DNA from: Winogradskyella sp.
Lineage (GTDB): Bacteria > Bacteroidota > Bacteroidia > Flavobacteriales > Flavobacteriaceae
DNA: 64,000 nt
Assembly: GCF_025210595.1 (NCBI RefSeq)
Contig: NZ_JAOARH010000079.1
Location: 1 to 64,000, forward strand
Reading direction: 5' to 3'
The notes beneath the pieces were generated by a model that had not been told where the DNA came from, did no database searches, and saw only the letters and a program-made list of their open reading frames with translations. A program made the translations under genes and the position numbers. This document shows, piece after piece, positions 21,326 to 30,201 of the stretch (position 1 is the first letter of the stretch; every line of letters starts with the position of its first letter).

Positions 21326-22390
21326 ATGACAAAATTAAAAACACAATCCTTAAAAAAACGCGAAAGCGAATTAGCTAATAGTAAACGACAGCTTGAAATT
21401 CTTTCTAATGGTATTTTTAAAAATGGTGAACTTCCTACATTTGCTAATAAAATTGCAGAAAGCAATCAGTTTCCACTTAAATCTAAAGCCTTAGAAATTC
21501 TACAGATTAATCTTGGCTATATGTGCAATCAAGTATGCGAGCATTGCCATGTAGATGCTGGTCCAGATCGCAAAGAAATTATGACCAAAGAAACAATGCA
21601 GCAATGTTTAGAAGTCATAAGAACTACTGGTGCACACACCTTAGATTTAACTGGAGGTGCTCCAGAAATGAATCCTAATTTTAGATGGTTTGTTGAAGAA
21701 GCTGCAAAAGCAGGTATTAAGGATTTTATTGTACGCTCTAACCTTACTATTATTCGCGCCAATAAAAAGTATTACGATTTACCAGAGTTTTTCAAAAAAC
21801 ATAATGTACATGTGGTGAGTTCAATGCCACATTGGACACGAGGAAAAACAGACAAACAACGTGGAGATGGTGTTTTTGACAAATCTATTAAAGCATTACA
21901 AGAGTTGAATGCTGTAGGTTATGGCATACCAGATAGCAATCTTAGATTAGACTTAGTTTATAATCCATCTGGAGCTTTTTTACCAAGTGACCAAGCTTCT
22001 ATGGAAAAGGATTTTAAGAAAGTCTTAATGGAAGATTTTGAAATTCAATTTCATAATCTATTTGCTATTACCAATTTACCAATAAGTCGATTTTTAGATT
22101 ATCTAATTGCTTCAGATAATTATGAAGATTACATGTATCAATTGGTAGATGCTTATAACCCAACAGCAGTAAGTAATGTAATGTGTACCAATACACTATC
22201 AGTTAGTTGGGATGGCTATTTATATGACTGCGATTTTAACCAGATGTTAACCTTACCTGTAAACAGTAAAATAAAGCATATTTCGGAATATAGCGAACAA
22301 CTACTAGAAGGCAGAAACATTGTTATTTCTCAGCATTGCTATGGTTGTACTGCTGGCGCAGGAAGCAGTTGTCAAGGAACTGTAGCATAA
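21326..22390 (+). CDS. arsS: Arsenosugar biosynthesis radical SAM protein ArsS
   Basis: This 354-aa radical-SAM protein has the [4Fe-4S] motif CNQVCEHC (CxxxCxxC) at about residues 71-78. It ends with a cysteine-rich segment, QHCYGCTAGAGSSC, typical of the ArsS family. ArsS is understood to join a 5'-deoxyadenosyl group to dimethylated arsenic, forming an arsinoyl-adenosine precursor of arsenosugars. Its neighbours (ArsM, nucleoside phosphorylase, two arsenosugar-type glycosyltransferases) fit this pathway. The protein is cytosolic. Confidence 0.9.
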   Translation: MTKLKTQSLKKRESELANSKRQLEILSNGIFKNGELPTFANKIAESNQFPLKSKALEILQINLGYMCNQVCEHCHVDAGPDRKEIMTKETMQQCLEVIRTTGAHTLDLTGGAPEMNPNFRWFVEEAAKAGIKDFIVRSNLTIIRANKKYYDLPEFFKKHNVHVVSSMPHWTRGKTDKQRGDGVFDKSIKALQELNAVGYGIPDSNLRLDLVYNPSGAFLPSDQASMEKDFKKVLMEDFEIQFHNLFAITNLPISRFLDYLIASDNYEDYMYQLVDAYNPTAVSNVMCTNTLSVSWDGYLYDCDFNQMLTLPVNSKIKHISEYSEQLLEGRNIVISQHCYGCTAGAGSSCQGTVA

Positions 22391-22416
22391 TTCGGTGTGA
22401 AGTTAAATATAGACTT

Positions 22417-22911
22417 ATGAAAACTAAAATAAGCTACATACTATTATTTATTTCAGTATTTGGATATGCTCAAGAATCACTTTCAGAATTACTAAAAAAA
22501 CATAATAATGAAAGTATACCTTATATCTCTGTACAAGAATTAGCTATGCCCAAAACCAAAGCTATCATTCTAGATGCAAGAGAAATAGCTGAATATAATG
22601 TTAGTCACCTTAAAAATGCTATTTATGTTGGTTATAAAAGTTTTAATACAGAAACAGTAACAAAACAAATCACCAATAAGCAGCAAACTATTGTAGTTTA
22701 CTGCTCATTAGGTATTCGATCAGAAGATATAGCAGAGCAAATAAAAAAAGAAGGCTACACCAATGTTTACAATTTATTTGGAGGTATTTTTGAATGGAAA
22801 AACAACGACTATATCGTTTACGACAACAATAATGAACCTACTGAAAATGTACATGCATTTTCTAAAGAATGGAGCCAATGGCTTTTAAAAGGCAATAAAA
22901 TATATGACTGA
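22417..22911 (+). CDS. Exported rhodanese-domain protein
   Basis: Starting at ATG 22417 gives a protein of 164 aa with a signal peptide ending at FGYAQ, followed by a rhodanese domain. The active-site loop VVYCSLGIRS holds the catalytic Cys, preceded by ILDARE, the conserved first motif. A longer open frame begins at 22336 inside arsS but would bury the signal sequence, so I reject that start. Periplasmic sulfurtransferase activity, perhaps linked to thio-arsenicals, is possible but not shown. The next gene overlaps its stop by eight bases. Confidence 0.82.
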   Translation: MKTKISYILLFISVFGYAQESLSELLKKHNNESIPYISVQELAMPKTKAIILDAREIAEYNVSHLKNAIYVGYKSFNTETVTKQITNKQQTIVVYCSLGIRSEDIAEQIKKEGYTNVYNLFGGIFEWKNNDYIVYDNNNEPTENVHAFSKEWSQWLLKGNKIYD

Positions 22912-23533
22912 TGCACTTGTAATTGTATTTGTTAAAAATATAAAACTAGGTACTGTAAAAACTAGACTTGCAAAAACTATTGGTAACTATGGTGCTTTTG
23001 AAGTATATTCTGAATTGGTGAAAATCACCGAAAAAGCAACTAGCAACTTAAATGTAGATAAGCACATTTATTTCTCTACCAAAATAGAAGATGTACTTTG
23101 GCAGGACGATCATAAAACCGTTCAAAACGGAAAAGATCTAGGAGAACGTATGCTGAATGCTTTTAAAAATGGTTTTGAAGCAGGTTATAAAAGAATTGTT
23201 TTAATTGGTTCAGATCTTCCAGACATCAATGAAACTCATATTAAAAAGGGCATTGAAACATTAGAGAATAATGAAGTAGCTTTTGGTCCTGCTGAAGATG
23301 GCGGATATTATCTTATTGGTTTAAAAAAACTAATACCCGAAATCTTTTTAAATAAACCATGGAGTCAACCTAATTTACTCAACGAAACGTTACAAGAGTT
23401 ACAAAGGCTTAACACAACTGTTAGTACTTTAGAACCCTTGAATGATATTGATACTTACGATGATTTAATTGCCTCTAATTTTTATAAAAACAATATAAAA
23501 CTACAAGAAAAAATACAAGAGCTTTATGATTAA
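22904..23533 (+). CDS. TIGR04282-type arsenosugar biosynthesis glycosyltransferase
   Basis: This 209-aa GT-A-like protein begins VIVFVKNIKLGTVKTRLAKTIG, whose VKxxxxGxVKTRLA pattern is typical of the cofC-like TIGR04282 family. It has a central LIGSDLPD acidic motif and AFGPAEDGGYYLIGL. The family co-occurs with ArsS and is presumed to add or activate the sugar or aglycone moiety. The exact donor is unknown. The start overlaps the rhodanese gene and the stop overlaps the phosphorylase gene by eight bases, so translation is coupled. Confidence 0.85.
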   Translation: MTDALVIVFVKNIKLGTVKTRLAKTIGNYGAFEVYSELVKITEKATSNLNVDKHIYFSTKIEDVLWQDDHKTVQNGKDLGERMLNAFKNGFEAGYKRIVLIGSDLPDINETHIKKGIETLENNEVAFGPAEDGGYYLIGLKKLIPEIFLNKPWSQPNLLNETLQELQRLNTTVSTLEPLNDIDTYDDLIASNFYKNNIKLQEKIQELYD

Positions 23534-24338
23534 ACAAATTACTGAAAGCACCGAATATCTACAAAGCAAAGGCTTTGACAATCCTGAAATAGGCATTATT
23601 CTAGGTACAGGATTAGGACAATTGATCAATGAAATAGACATTATAGCTCAAGCCAGCTATAATCATATTCCTAATTTCCCAACAGCAACGGTAGAGTTTC
23701 ATAAAGGCAAACTAATTTTCGGAAAACTCGAAGGTAAAAAAGTTGTAGTAATGCAAGGGCGTTTTCATGTTTATGAAGGATACACGCTTCAAGATGTTAC
23801 CTTTCCTGTAAGGATAATGGAAAAGCTAGGCATTAAAACACTGCTAGTATCTAACGCAGCAGGAGCTGTTAATTTAAACTTTAAAAAAGGAGAATTAATG
23901 CTTATTGACGATCATATTAATCTTCAAGGTAGTTCTCCTCTTGCTTTTAAAGGTGTATCAGAATTAGGTGAGCGATTTGCAGACATGAGTGCTCCTTATG
24001 ATTTTGAAATCAATTCTAAAATTGAAACTATTGCCAAAAACAACAACATAAAACTTCATAAAGGTGTATATGCGAGTGTGGTTGGGCCACAATTAGAAAC
24101 CAGAGCTGAATACAGAATGTTAGGAATCATAGGAGCTGATGCTGTTGGCATGAGTACTGTGCCAGAAATTATTGTTGCTAATCATTTAAAATTAAAAGCC
24201 GCAGCCGTGTCAGTTTTAACAGATGAATGCGACCCAGATAATTTAAAACCTGTAGATATTGCAGAAATCATTGATATGGCAAACAAAGCAGAGCCAGATA
24301 TGATTACGCTATTTAAAGAATTGATTAAAAACCTATAA
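23526..24338 (+). CDS. Purine nucleoside phosphorylase
   Basis: This 270-aa trimeric-type purine nucleoside phosphorylase has IILGTGLGQL at residues 14-23, MQGRFHVYEGYT, LLVSNAAGAVN and GADAVGMSTVPEI. It cleaves the glycosidic bond of purine nucleosides with phosphate. In the arsenosugar operon it could remove adenine from the arsenic-bearing deoxyadenosine made by ArsS, leaving a sugar phosphate for further assembly. Ordinary purine salvage is the alternative. A hairpin-containing 69-bp gap separates it from arsM. Confidence 0.88.
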   Translation: MIKQITESTEYLQSKGFDNPEIGIILGTGLGQLINEIDIIAQASYNHIPNFPTATVEFHKGKLIFGKLEGKKVVVMQGRFHVYEGYTLQDVTFPVRIMEKLGIKTLLVSNAAGAVNLNFKKGELMLIDDHINLQGSSPLAFKGVSELGERFADMSAPYDFEINSKIETIAKNNNIKLHKGVYASVVGPQLETRAEYRMLGIIGADAVGMSTVPEIIVANHLKLKAAAVSVLTDECDPDNLKPVDIAEIIDMANKAEPDMITLFKELIKNL

Positions 24339-24345
24339 GTAATAA

Positions 24346-24387
24346 AGTGTAAAATGAATAATTGATTTACATTAATTACTTTACACT
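24346..24387 (+). promoter_or_regulatory. Hairpin between the phosphorylase and arsM genes
   Basis: A perfect 8-bp inverted repeat, AGTGTAAA (24346-24353) and TTTACACT (24380-24387), spans most of the 69-bp gap. The arms are 26 bases apart and no T-tract follows, so a simple terminator is unlikely. It may mark an operator or an mRNA processing or stability element placed just before arsM. Confidence 0.35.
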
Positions 24388-24407
24388 AAACTACTAATTA
24401 CAAAAAC

Positions 24408-25376
24408 ATGAGCTACCTAGAAACCACAAAAGATGTTTATAAAGAAGCAGCCTTAACACCAGATGTTGGCCTATGCTGTACTACAAATCCTATTTGGGAA
24501 TTACCAGGCTTAAAGATTCCTAAAATTATGCAAGAAATGAATTACGGTTGTGGTTCTACCGTGCATGCTCGCGATTTAACCAACAACCCAAAAATGCTAT
24601 ATGTTGGAGTTGGAGGTGGTATGGAACTATTACAATTCTCATATTTTAATAGACAAAAAGGTGGTGTAATTGGTATAGATGTGGTGGACGAAATGCTGCA
24701 AGCTTCACGCAAAAACTTTAAAGAAGCCGAAACACTTAACCCTTGGTTTAAATCTGAGTTTGTAGATCTTAAAAAAGGAGACGCTTTACATCTTCCTGTT
24801 GACGATAATAGTATAGATGTTGCCGCTCAAAATTGCTTATTCAATATTTTTAAAGAAGACGATTTAAAAGCAGCAATTGCAGAAATGTATCGTGTTTTAA
24901 AACCTCATGGTAGGTTGGTAATGAGCGATCCTACCTGCGAACAACCAATGAATGATGAATTAAGAAATGACGAACGCCTTAGAGCGCTTTGTTTAAGTGG
25001 GAGTTTACCAATTGCAGAGTATGTGAAAATGTTAACTGATGCTGGATTTGGAACGATAGAAATCAGAGCCAGAAAACCATACAGAATTTTAGATCCTAAG
25101 AATTACCCAACAGAAGAATTGATCTATATTGAATCTATAGAAGTTGCAGCCATCAAAGACCCAATGCCAGCTGATGGACCATGTATTTTCACAGGTAAAG
25201 CAGCCATTTATTATGGAAAGCAAGATTATTTCGATGACAACGCTGGTCACGTTTTACTTAAAAACCAACCGTTAGCTATTTGTGATAAAACTGCTGGAGT
25301 TTTAGCCAACTTAGATAGAGATGATATTTTTATAAGCGAATCTACATACCATTATGATGGTGGAGGTTGTTGTTAA
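24408..25376 (+). CDS. arsM: Arsenite methyltransferase ArsM (arsenosugar type)
   Basis: This 322-aa SAM methyltransferase has motif I around LYVGVGGGMELL (about 65-76) and the post-motif VIGIDVVDEML. Arsenic-binding thiols are likely among Cys residues in GLCCTT (about 22), NYGCGST (about 46) and the C-terminal GGGCC. It methylates trivalent arsenic with SAM to give the dimethylarsenic used by ArsS. The protein is cytosolic. The neighbouring arsS gene makes a detoxification-only role less likely. Confidence 0.9.
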   Translation: MSYLETTKDVYKEAALTPDVGLCCTTNPIWELPGLKIPKIMQEMNYGCGSTVHARDLTNNPKMLYVGVGGGMELLQFSYFNRQKGGVIGIDVVDEMLQASRKNFKEAETLNPWFKSEFVDLKKGDALHLPVDDNSIDVAAQNCLFNIFKEDDLKAAIAEMYRVLKPHGRLVMSDPTCEQPMNDELRNDERLRALCLSGSLPIAEYVKMLTDAGFGTIEIRARKPYRILDPKNYPTEELIYIESIEVAAIKDPMPADGPCIFTGKAAIYYGKQDYFDDNAGHVLLKNQPLAICDKTAGVLANLDRDDIFISESTYHYDGGGCC

Positions 25377-25401
25377 GTAACAAATAATCATATTATAAAT
25401 A

Positions 25402-26919
25402 ATGAGATTATCTTTTTTAATTATTATAATTTTCTCTATTTCTTGTTTAGGTTTTTCTCAACAAGTACACAAAGGAAGCGTTATAAAGGATCGTCAATTC
25501 TTAATAGATAAAAAAGAACTTACGGCAAGTGATAGTTTAGGCAACTTTGTATCTATTAGACCGCACACTATTAATGGCACACTACGAAATTACTTTGTAG
25601 AACTCTATGAAAACCTTGATTTCACCAATCGTATTGAAATTGAAACAAAGGGTGATACCGATATTCTAAAGACTTTTTTGTACAATGGTAAAAGTTATGT
25701 TTTTCTAAAAGAGAAAAACGGAAAAACTATTTCTTTAATACTCAATAGTATTGATATAAAAACTAAAAAAATATCAAGTCAATTACTCTATTCTGTTAGT
25801 AAAGAAGAGGATTCTTCAATATTCAAAGCTCTTAAAAACAATTTCTTCATTGATCTTGATATTGCCTCAGAAATCACTCTAAGTTTTCCTGTACTAAACA
25901 ATAAAGTAAACCATGTTATTGTAAAAATATTTTCAAAAGATTTACAACTCAAAAGCACATTCACTATTTCTCCAAACGCATCAAAATCATACAAAAACAT
26001 TAAGTTTTTAACCACAATGCGTTTTGATGATAAAATCTATACGCTTTTTCAAGTTAATAATTCTGAAGATGATAATTTCTATGAGCTAATAAAAACCTCA
26101 AATAACAAAACACAATCATTAAAAATACAAATCCCCTCAAAGAGTTATGAACTCATCAACTCTAAAATAAAGAATAATCATTTTATTATTAGCGGCATTT
26201 TTTCTAATGTAAAAAAAGGAGGATATAAAGGATTTACTTATTACAATATTGATCTTAATACTTTTACATTAAATTCCTCAAAACAGAGCCTTTTTCAAAA
26301 TAAAAAAGCCGAAACCTATTTTTCTGGATTTTTTAAAGACAATAGAAGTATTGATATTAAAGATATTTTTATAAACGATGCATTAGAAACCTATATTGTA
26401 GGTCAATTCTACATAAAAAAACGACAAAGCTTACCTGTTGGGATGCCTATTGCTTCATTTTCATTTTCGGGATTTGCTGGCTATATTACCATAAACCCTA
26501 TTAGTACGAGTTATAAAGTTTTTGATGATCTCTTAATCGGAAAAATTAAAGCCAACGGCTCTTTAGAATGGGATAATTTATTACAATTACGACAAACCGA
26601 AAAAATTACTTCTAAATCTAACAAAAGAGACTCTTCTACGTTTACATTTTTTGCTAATGAACAAATAAATATTCTCATCAATGGCTTTATCGAAGAAAAA
26701 AAAGGACGATTATTTGTAAAACAAGACAAGCGCCCAAATAAGACTAATTTCTATAACATTACTGTAAACCCTTATGGAGGCATTTCGCAGAATATTATAT
26801 TTTCTAATGCTAATTCTGAAACTATTTTTAGAGCTGAAAACTCAATAAAATCTAATAATATCATCCATATTTTAGGACAAGGAAATATGAGAAAGCAATT
26901 ATTGATGTTAAAATTTTAA
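25402..26919 (+). CDS. Exported protein of unknown function in the arsenosugar operon
   Basis: This 505-aa protein has an N-terminal signal peptide ending near LGFSQQ, so it is secreted or periplasmic. I recognise no catalytic motif or family. The body is rich in short hydrophobic/polar alternations suggestive of beta-strands, with a propeller-like feel, for example NKVNHVIVKIFSKD and NGFIEEKKGRLFVKQ. There are no transmembrane helices after the signal. It sits 25 bp after arsM and three bases before the desaturase-like gene on the same strand, so it is probably co-transcribed. A role in arsenic handling is inferred only from position. Confidence 0.7.
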   Translation: MRLSFLIIIIFSISCLGFSQQVHKGSVIKDRQFLIDKKELTASDSLGNFVSIRPHTINGTLRNYFVELYENLDFTNRIEIETKGDTDILKTFLYNGKSYVFLKEKNGKTISLILNSIDIKTKKISSQLLYSVSKEEDSSIFKALKNNFFIDLDIASEITLSFPVLNNKVNHVIVKIFSKDLQLKSTFTISPNASKSYKNIKFLTTMRFDDKIYTLFQVNNSEDDNFYELIKTSNNKTQSLKIQIPSKSYELINSKIKNNHFIISGIFSNVKKGGYKGFTYYNIDLNTFTLNSSKQSLFQNKKAETYFSGFFKDNRSIDIKDIFINDALETYIVGQFYIKKRQSLPVGMPIASFSFSGFAGYITINPISTSYKVFDDLLIGKIKANGSLEWDNLLQLRQTEKITSKSNKRDSSTFTFFANEQINILINGFIEEKKGRLFVKQDKRPNKTNFYNITVNPYGGISQNIIFSNANSETIFRAENSIKSNNIIHILGQGNMRKQLLMLKF

Positions 26920-26922
26920 TCT

Positions 26923-27825
26923 TTGGAAAAGTACATAGATATTATAAAAAACTCGTATTCTAATTATTGGAATTATCTAAAACACGAGCTTATAGACCTC
27001 AACCATTGGGATAACTATTTCTATGGACTTATAATCATTTCTATTTTGGTTTGGATTTTAGAAATTGCATTTCCTTGGAGAAAAGAACAAGCATTGTTTA
27101 GAAAAGATTTTTGGTTAGACACATTTTACATGTTCTTTAATTTCTTTCTACTTAATCTTATTGTTCTAATTGCCTTATCTAATACAGTTGCAGAGATATT
27201 TAATGACATATTAGATTCTATTGGCTTATCCTTATCTAGTTTTCAGTTATTTGACTCTACCGATTTACCTAAATGGTTAGGCTTACTCATTTTCTTTTTA
27301 GTAAATGATTTTGTGCAATGGAATACACATCGTCTTTTACATAGATTTGAATGGCTTTGGAATTTTCATAAAGTACATCACAGTGTAAAACAAATGGGAT
27401 TTGCAGCACACTTACGCTACCACTGGATGGAACCAATAGTTTATAACTCTATACGTTATATTCCTTTAGCTATTATTGCTAATTACAGTTCACAAGATGT
27501 CGCCATTGTTTATTTCTTTGCCATAATAATAGGTCATTTAAATCATGCCAATCTAGGTTGGGATTATGGTATTTTAAAATACATTTTTAACAACCCTAAA
27601 ATGCATATTTGGCACCACGCTAAAGAATTACCGCAACATGTAAGGTATGGAGTTAATTTTGGACTAACATTGAGTATTTGGGATTACATCTTTAAAACCA
27701 ATTATATACCACATGATGGTAGAGATATTGAATTAGGTTTTGAAGGTGACGAAAATTTTCCTAAAGATTTTGTGGGTCAAGAATTATATCCCACATTCTC
27801 GGCTAAGCGAGAATCTCATGAATAA
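26923..27825 (+). CDS. Sterol desaturase / fatty-acid hydroxylase family membrane di-iron oxidase
   Basis: This 300-aa membrane protein has the eight-histidine di-iron pattern spread over HRLLH, HKVHH and, near the C-terminus, HIWHH. About four to five hydrophobic helices include segments at about 20-45, 68-90 and 120-135. The start is a TTG at 26923, three bases after the previous stop. The next in-frame ATG would delete the first helices. Family members hydroxylate or desaturate lipids, including alkylglycerols. In this operon a lipid such as an arsenolipid is an attractive but unproven substrate. The last codons (SAKRESHE) lie in a palindromic repeat. Confidence 0.82.
   Translation: MEKYIDIIKNSYSNYWNYLKHELIDLNHWDNYFYGLIIISILVWILEIAFPWRKEQALFRKDFWLDTFYMFFNFFLLNLIVLIALSNTVAEIFNDILDSIGLSLSSFQLFDSTDLPKWLGLLIFFLVNDFVQWNTHRLLHRFEWLWNFHKVHHSVKQMGFAAHLRYHWMEPIVYNSIRYIPLAIIANYSSQDVAIVYFFAIIIGHLNHANLGWDYGILKYIFNNPKMHIWHHAKELPQHVRYGVNFGLTLSIWDYIFKTNYIPHDGRDIELGFEGDENFPKDFVGQELYPTFSAKRESHE
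27795..27820. repeat. Short palindromic repeat at the desaturase 3' end
   Basis: ATTCTCG (27795-27801) and CGAGAAT (27808-27814) form a 7-bp stem with a 6-base loop, followed by CTCATG. The sequence forms the last codons of the desaturase-like gene. It belongs to the same loose family as elements at 42764-42787 and 63387-63410, which share a TTTC/TTC-CG...CG-AATCT pattern. Confidence 0.6.
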
Positions 27826-27836
27826 AATAACCTAAC

Positions 27837-28646
27837 ATGAAATATCTTTCAATTTTAATTGTATTCATTTTTTCACCTTCAAACTTTGAAACTAAAAATG
27901 AATTTACACAGAATCAAAATATTAAAACTACCTCTAGTATATCTAAACAACTTAAACCTCTAAAACTAGAAAAAACCGAAGTAATCTATAATTATTACAA
28001 TGAAGAGTTTGATCATTCGTCTTTTAGCACTTTACTTAAAAAGTATGTTTCTACCCAAGGTAAAGTAGATTATAATGGTTTAAAAAGCCAAAATAAACTA
28101 TTAAGAAATTATATAAAATCTTTAAGCAGCAATACACCTAAAGAAAAATGGAATGACTCTAACAAACTCGCTTATTGGATTAATGCTTATAATGCTTTAA
28201 CTATTGATCTTATAATACGTAATTATCCTTTAAAAAGTATTAAAGATCTAAAAGACCCTTGGGATCAAAAACTTTGGAAATTTGGAGATAAGTGGCTTAA
28301 TCTTAACGATATTGAACACCAGATTTTACGCAAAATGAATGAACCAAGAATTCATTTTGCCATTGTTTGCGCATCAGAATCTTGCCCTAAACTTCAAAAC
28401 ACAGCTTTTACAGCTAGTAATTTAGAAGAGCAATTAACTAACGCTACAAAAGGCTTTTTGTCAGACACATCTAAAAATGAAATATCTAAAAACAACATAA
28501 AGTTATCTAAGATATTTAAATGGTTTAAAAAAGATTTTGAACGAAATGGAAGCATTATTGATTTTTTAAATCAGTATTCAGATATTGAGATTTCAAATAA
28601 AGCTAAAAAGAGTTTTAAAGATTATAACTGGGATTTGAATGAGTAA
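27837..28646 (+). CDS. DUF547 protein with N-terminal signal
   Basis: This 269-aa protein has an N-terminal hydrophobic segment (about residues 1-20) and a DUF547 domain recognisable from LAYWINAYNALTIDLI, SIKDLKDPW and IHFAIVCASESCPKL. DUF547 proteins have an uncharacterised, transglutaminase/papain-like fold in some predictions. They often neighbour ArsS-type genes. It is probably periplasmic. The last eight bases overlap the next glycosyltransferase start, so both are coupled. Function is unknown. Confidence 0.82.
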   Translation: MKYLSILIVFIFSPSNFETKNEFTQNQNIKTTSSISKQLKPLKLEKTEVIYNYYNEEFDHSSFSTLLKKYVSTQGKVDYNGLKSQNKLLRNYIKSLSSNTPKEKWNDSNKLAYWINAYNALTIDLIIRNYPLKSIKDLKDPWDQKLWKFGDKWLNLNDIEHQILRKMNEPRIHFAIVCASESCPKLQNTAFTASNLEEQLTNATKGFLSDTSKNEISKNNIKLSKIFKWFKKDFERNGSIIDFLNQYSDIEISNKAKKSFKDYNWDLNE

Positions 28647-29403
28647 AATTTCAATAATAATTCCTGTTCTTAATGAAATCGAAATGATTGGAAGTTTACT
28701 AAGGCATTTGGTAGACAGCTCCAACTCTAAAAACATTACAGAAATTATTGTTATTGATGGTGGAAGTAGTGATGGTACACAAGATATTGTTAGAGACTTC
28801 CACTCAAAATTTAAAGATCCAAAAACAACACTTCGACAAGCTCAGTGTGACAGTTCAGGATTGATAAATCCATCAAAATTAGTTTTACTTAATTCGCCTA
28901 AAGGAAGGGCAAAACAAATGAATATTGGTGCTAAACACGCTAAAGGTGATATTCTTTATTTTTTACATGCCGATTCATTTCCACCTAAAGATTTTGACCA
29001 ACATATTATTAATGAAGTTAGTAAAGGAAATAATGCTGGTTGCTTTAGAATGCAGTTTGACAGCTCACATTGGTGGTTGCGTCTTGCCAGTTGGTTAACA
29101 CAGTTTTCTTGGCGTGCATGCAGAGGTGGTGACCAAAGTCTATTTATTACAAAAACGCTTTTTAATGAGATTGGAGGCTATGATGAAAGCTATACTATTT
29201 ACGAGGACAATATTTTAATTAACGAGCTTTATAAACGTAAACAATTTGTTGTTATCAATAAAAAAATACGAACCTCAGCAAGATTATATAAAAAAGTAGG
29301 CGTTTGGAAATTACAATATCACTTTTGGGCAATTTACGTAAAGCGTTGGTTTGGTGCTTCAGCAGATGACATGTTGGTTTATTATAAGAAAAACATAAGC
29401 TAA
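28639..29403 (+). CDS. TIGR04283-type arsenosugar biosynthesis glycosyltransferase, with repeat-derived insertion
   Basis: This 254-aa family-2 glycosyltransferase begins SIIIPVLNEIEMIGSLLRHL. It has VIDGGSSDGTQDI, the family signature KGRAKQMNIGAKHAKGDI, and the metal motif LHADS. The C-terminal segment contains RACRGGDQSLF and YEDNILINELYKR. The family usually clusters with ArsS/ArsM and is presumed to glycosylate an arsenic-sugar intermediate. An extra stretch between the two signatures (about residues 55-77) includes LRQAQCDSSG, encoded by a palindromic repeat at 28828-28859. The reading frame is kept. Whether the enzyme still works is uncertain. Confidence 0.85.
   Translation: MSKISIIIPVLNEIEMIGSLLRHLVDSSNSKNITEIIVIDGGSSDGTQDIVRDFHSKFKDPKTTLRQAQCDSSGLINPSKLVLLNSPKGRAKQMNIGAKHAKGDILYFLHADSFPPKDFDQHIINEVSKGNNAGCFRMQFDSSHWWLRLASWLTQFSWRACRGGDQSLFITKTLFNEIGGYDESYTIYEDNILINELYKRKQFVVINKKIRTSARLYKKVGVWKLQYHFWAIYVKRWFGASADDMLVYYKKNIS
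28828..28859. repeat. Bacteroidota palindromic repeat inserted in a coding sequence
   Basis: The sequence ACACTTCGACAAGCTCAGTG and its flank form an ACACT/AGTGT stem. The core is a widespread short repeat of flavobacterial genomes, seen here by its encoded peptide LRQAQCD. It lies in frame inside the glycosyltransferase gene and adds about 10-25 residues. Confidence 0.7.
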
Positions 29404-29404
29404 C

Positions 29405-30133
29405 CTATTTATTCCTTCCTTTTTCATTAGGATATAACTCTGGTAAAACATCGCTCTGAAACACGTCTTTTGTATCGATATTAATTGCAGATAATTTTCC
29501 TGTAAATGCAGCACCTGTATCTACATTCCATATATTTATTGCTTGCATTGGATTAGATTTATGATAACGTATTGTTGGTGTATGACCAATATATATTTCT
29601 TGGTAATGCTTTAAACGATTAGGATACAAATCTGAATTCTTTTCAATACGCTTATCCATGGTCAATGCCATTTCCCATAGTGTTCTGTCGTAGTAAAATG
29701 TTTCTTTGTGCACCTCTCTTTCTACACCATGCATAGATGTAAAACCAGCATGTATAAAAAGACGTTTTTCATCATCTATATGATATAATGGCATAGTCTC
29801 AAAAAAATTGAGATGTGCTTTCTTTTTCTCATCAGTAAAATTACTATAACTCTCTATCGTTTCTTTTCCACCATGTACATACCAAATATCATTTACTGTT
29901 CTGTCTAACAACCAATGTTCACACCACACATCATGGTTTCCTTTAATAAAAATACAAGTATTGGTTTTGGAAAGTTGAATTAAATACTCGATTACTTGAG
30001 CTGACTCACTCCAACCATCAACATAATCTCCTAAAAAAATAAGTGTATCGCTCTTAGTTACATCAGCTCTTTCTAACACTTGTGTTAGGGCTTTTAATCC
30101 GCCATGAATATCACCAATTGCTAATGTTCTCAT
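29405..30133 (-). CDS. Serine/threonine-type metallophosphatase (PPP family)
   Basis: Taken from ATG 30133, this 242-aa phosphatase begins MRTLAIGDIHGG. It carries the classic PPP motifs GDIHG, LGDYVDGW, KGNHDVW and IHAGFT, with YIGHTPT downstream. Such bacterial enzymes act as protein phosphatases or diadenosine-tetraphosphatases in the cytosol. A GTG at 30142 is also in frame but adds only three residues. It converges on the arsenosugar operon with a one-base gap, which leaves no room for an intrinsic terminator. Confidence 0.88.
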   Translation of the reverse strand: MRTLAIGDIHGGLKALTQVLERADVTKSDTLIFLGDYVDGWSESAQVIEYLIQLSKTNTCIFIKGNHDVWCEHWLLDRTVNDIWYVHGGKETIESYSNFTDEKKKAHLNFFETMPLYHIDDEKRLFIHAGFTSMHGVEREVHKETFYYDRTLWEMALTMDKRIEKNSDLYPNRLKHYQEIYIGHTPTIRYHKSNPMQAINIWNVDTGAAFTGKLSAINIDTKDVFQSDVLPELYPNEKGRNK

Positions 30134-30201
30134 ATTTCTCACCTTTTACACAAAACTAACTGTTAAAAGCTAAATACAATTTACACAAAATTAAATTACA
30201 G

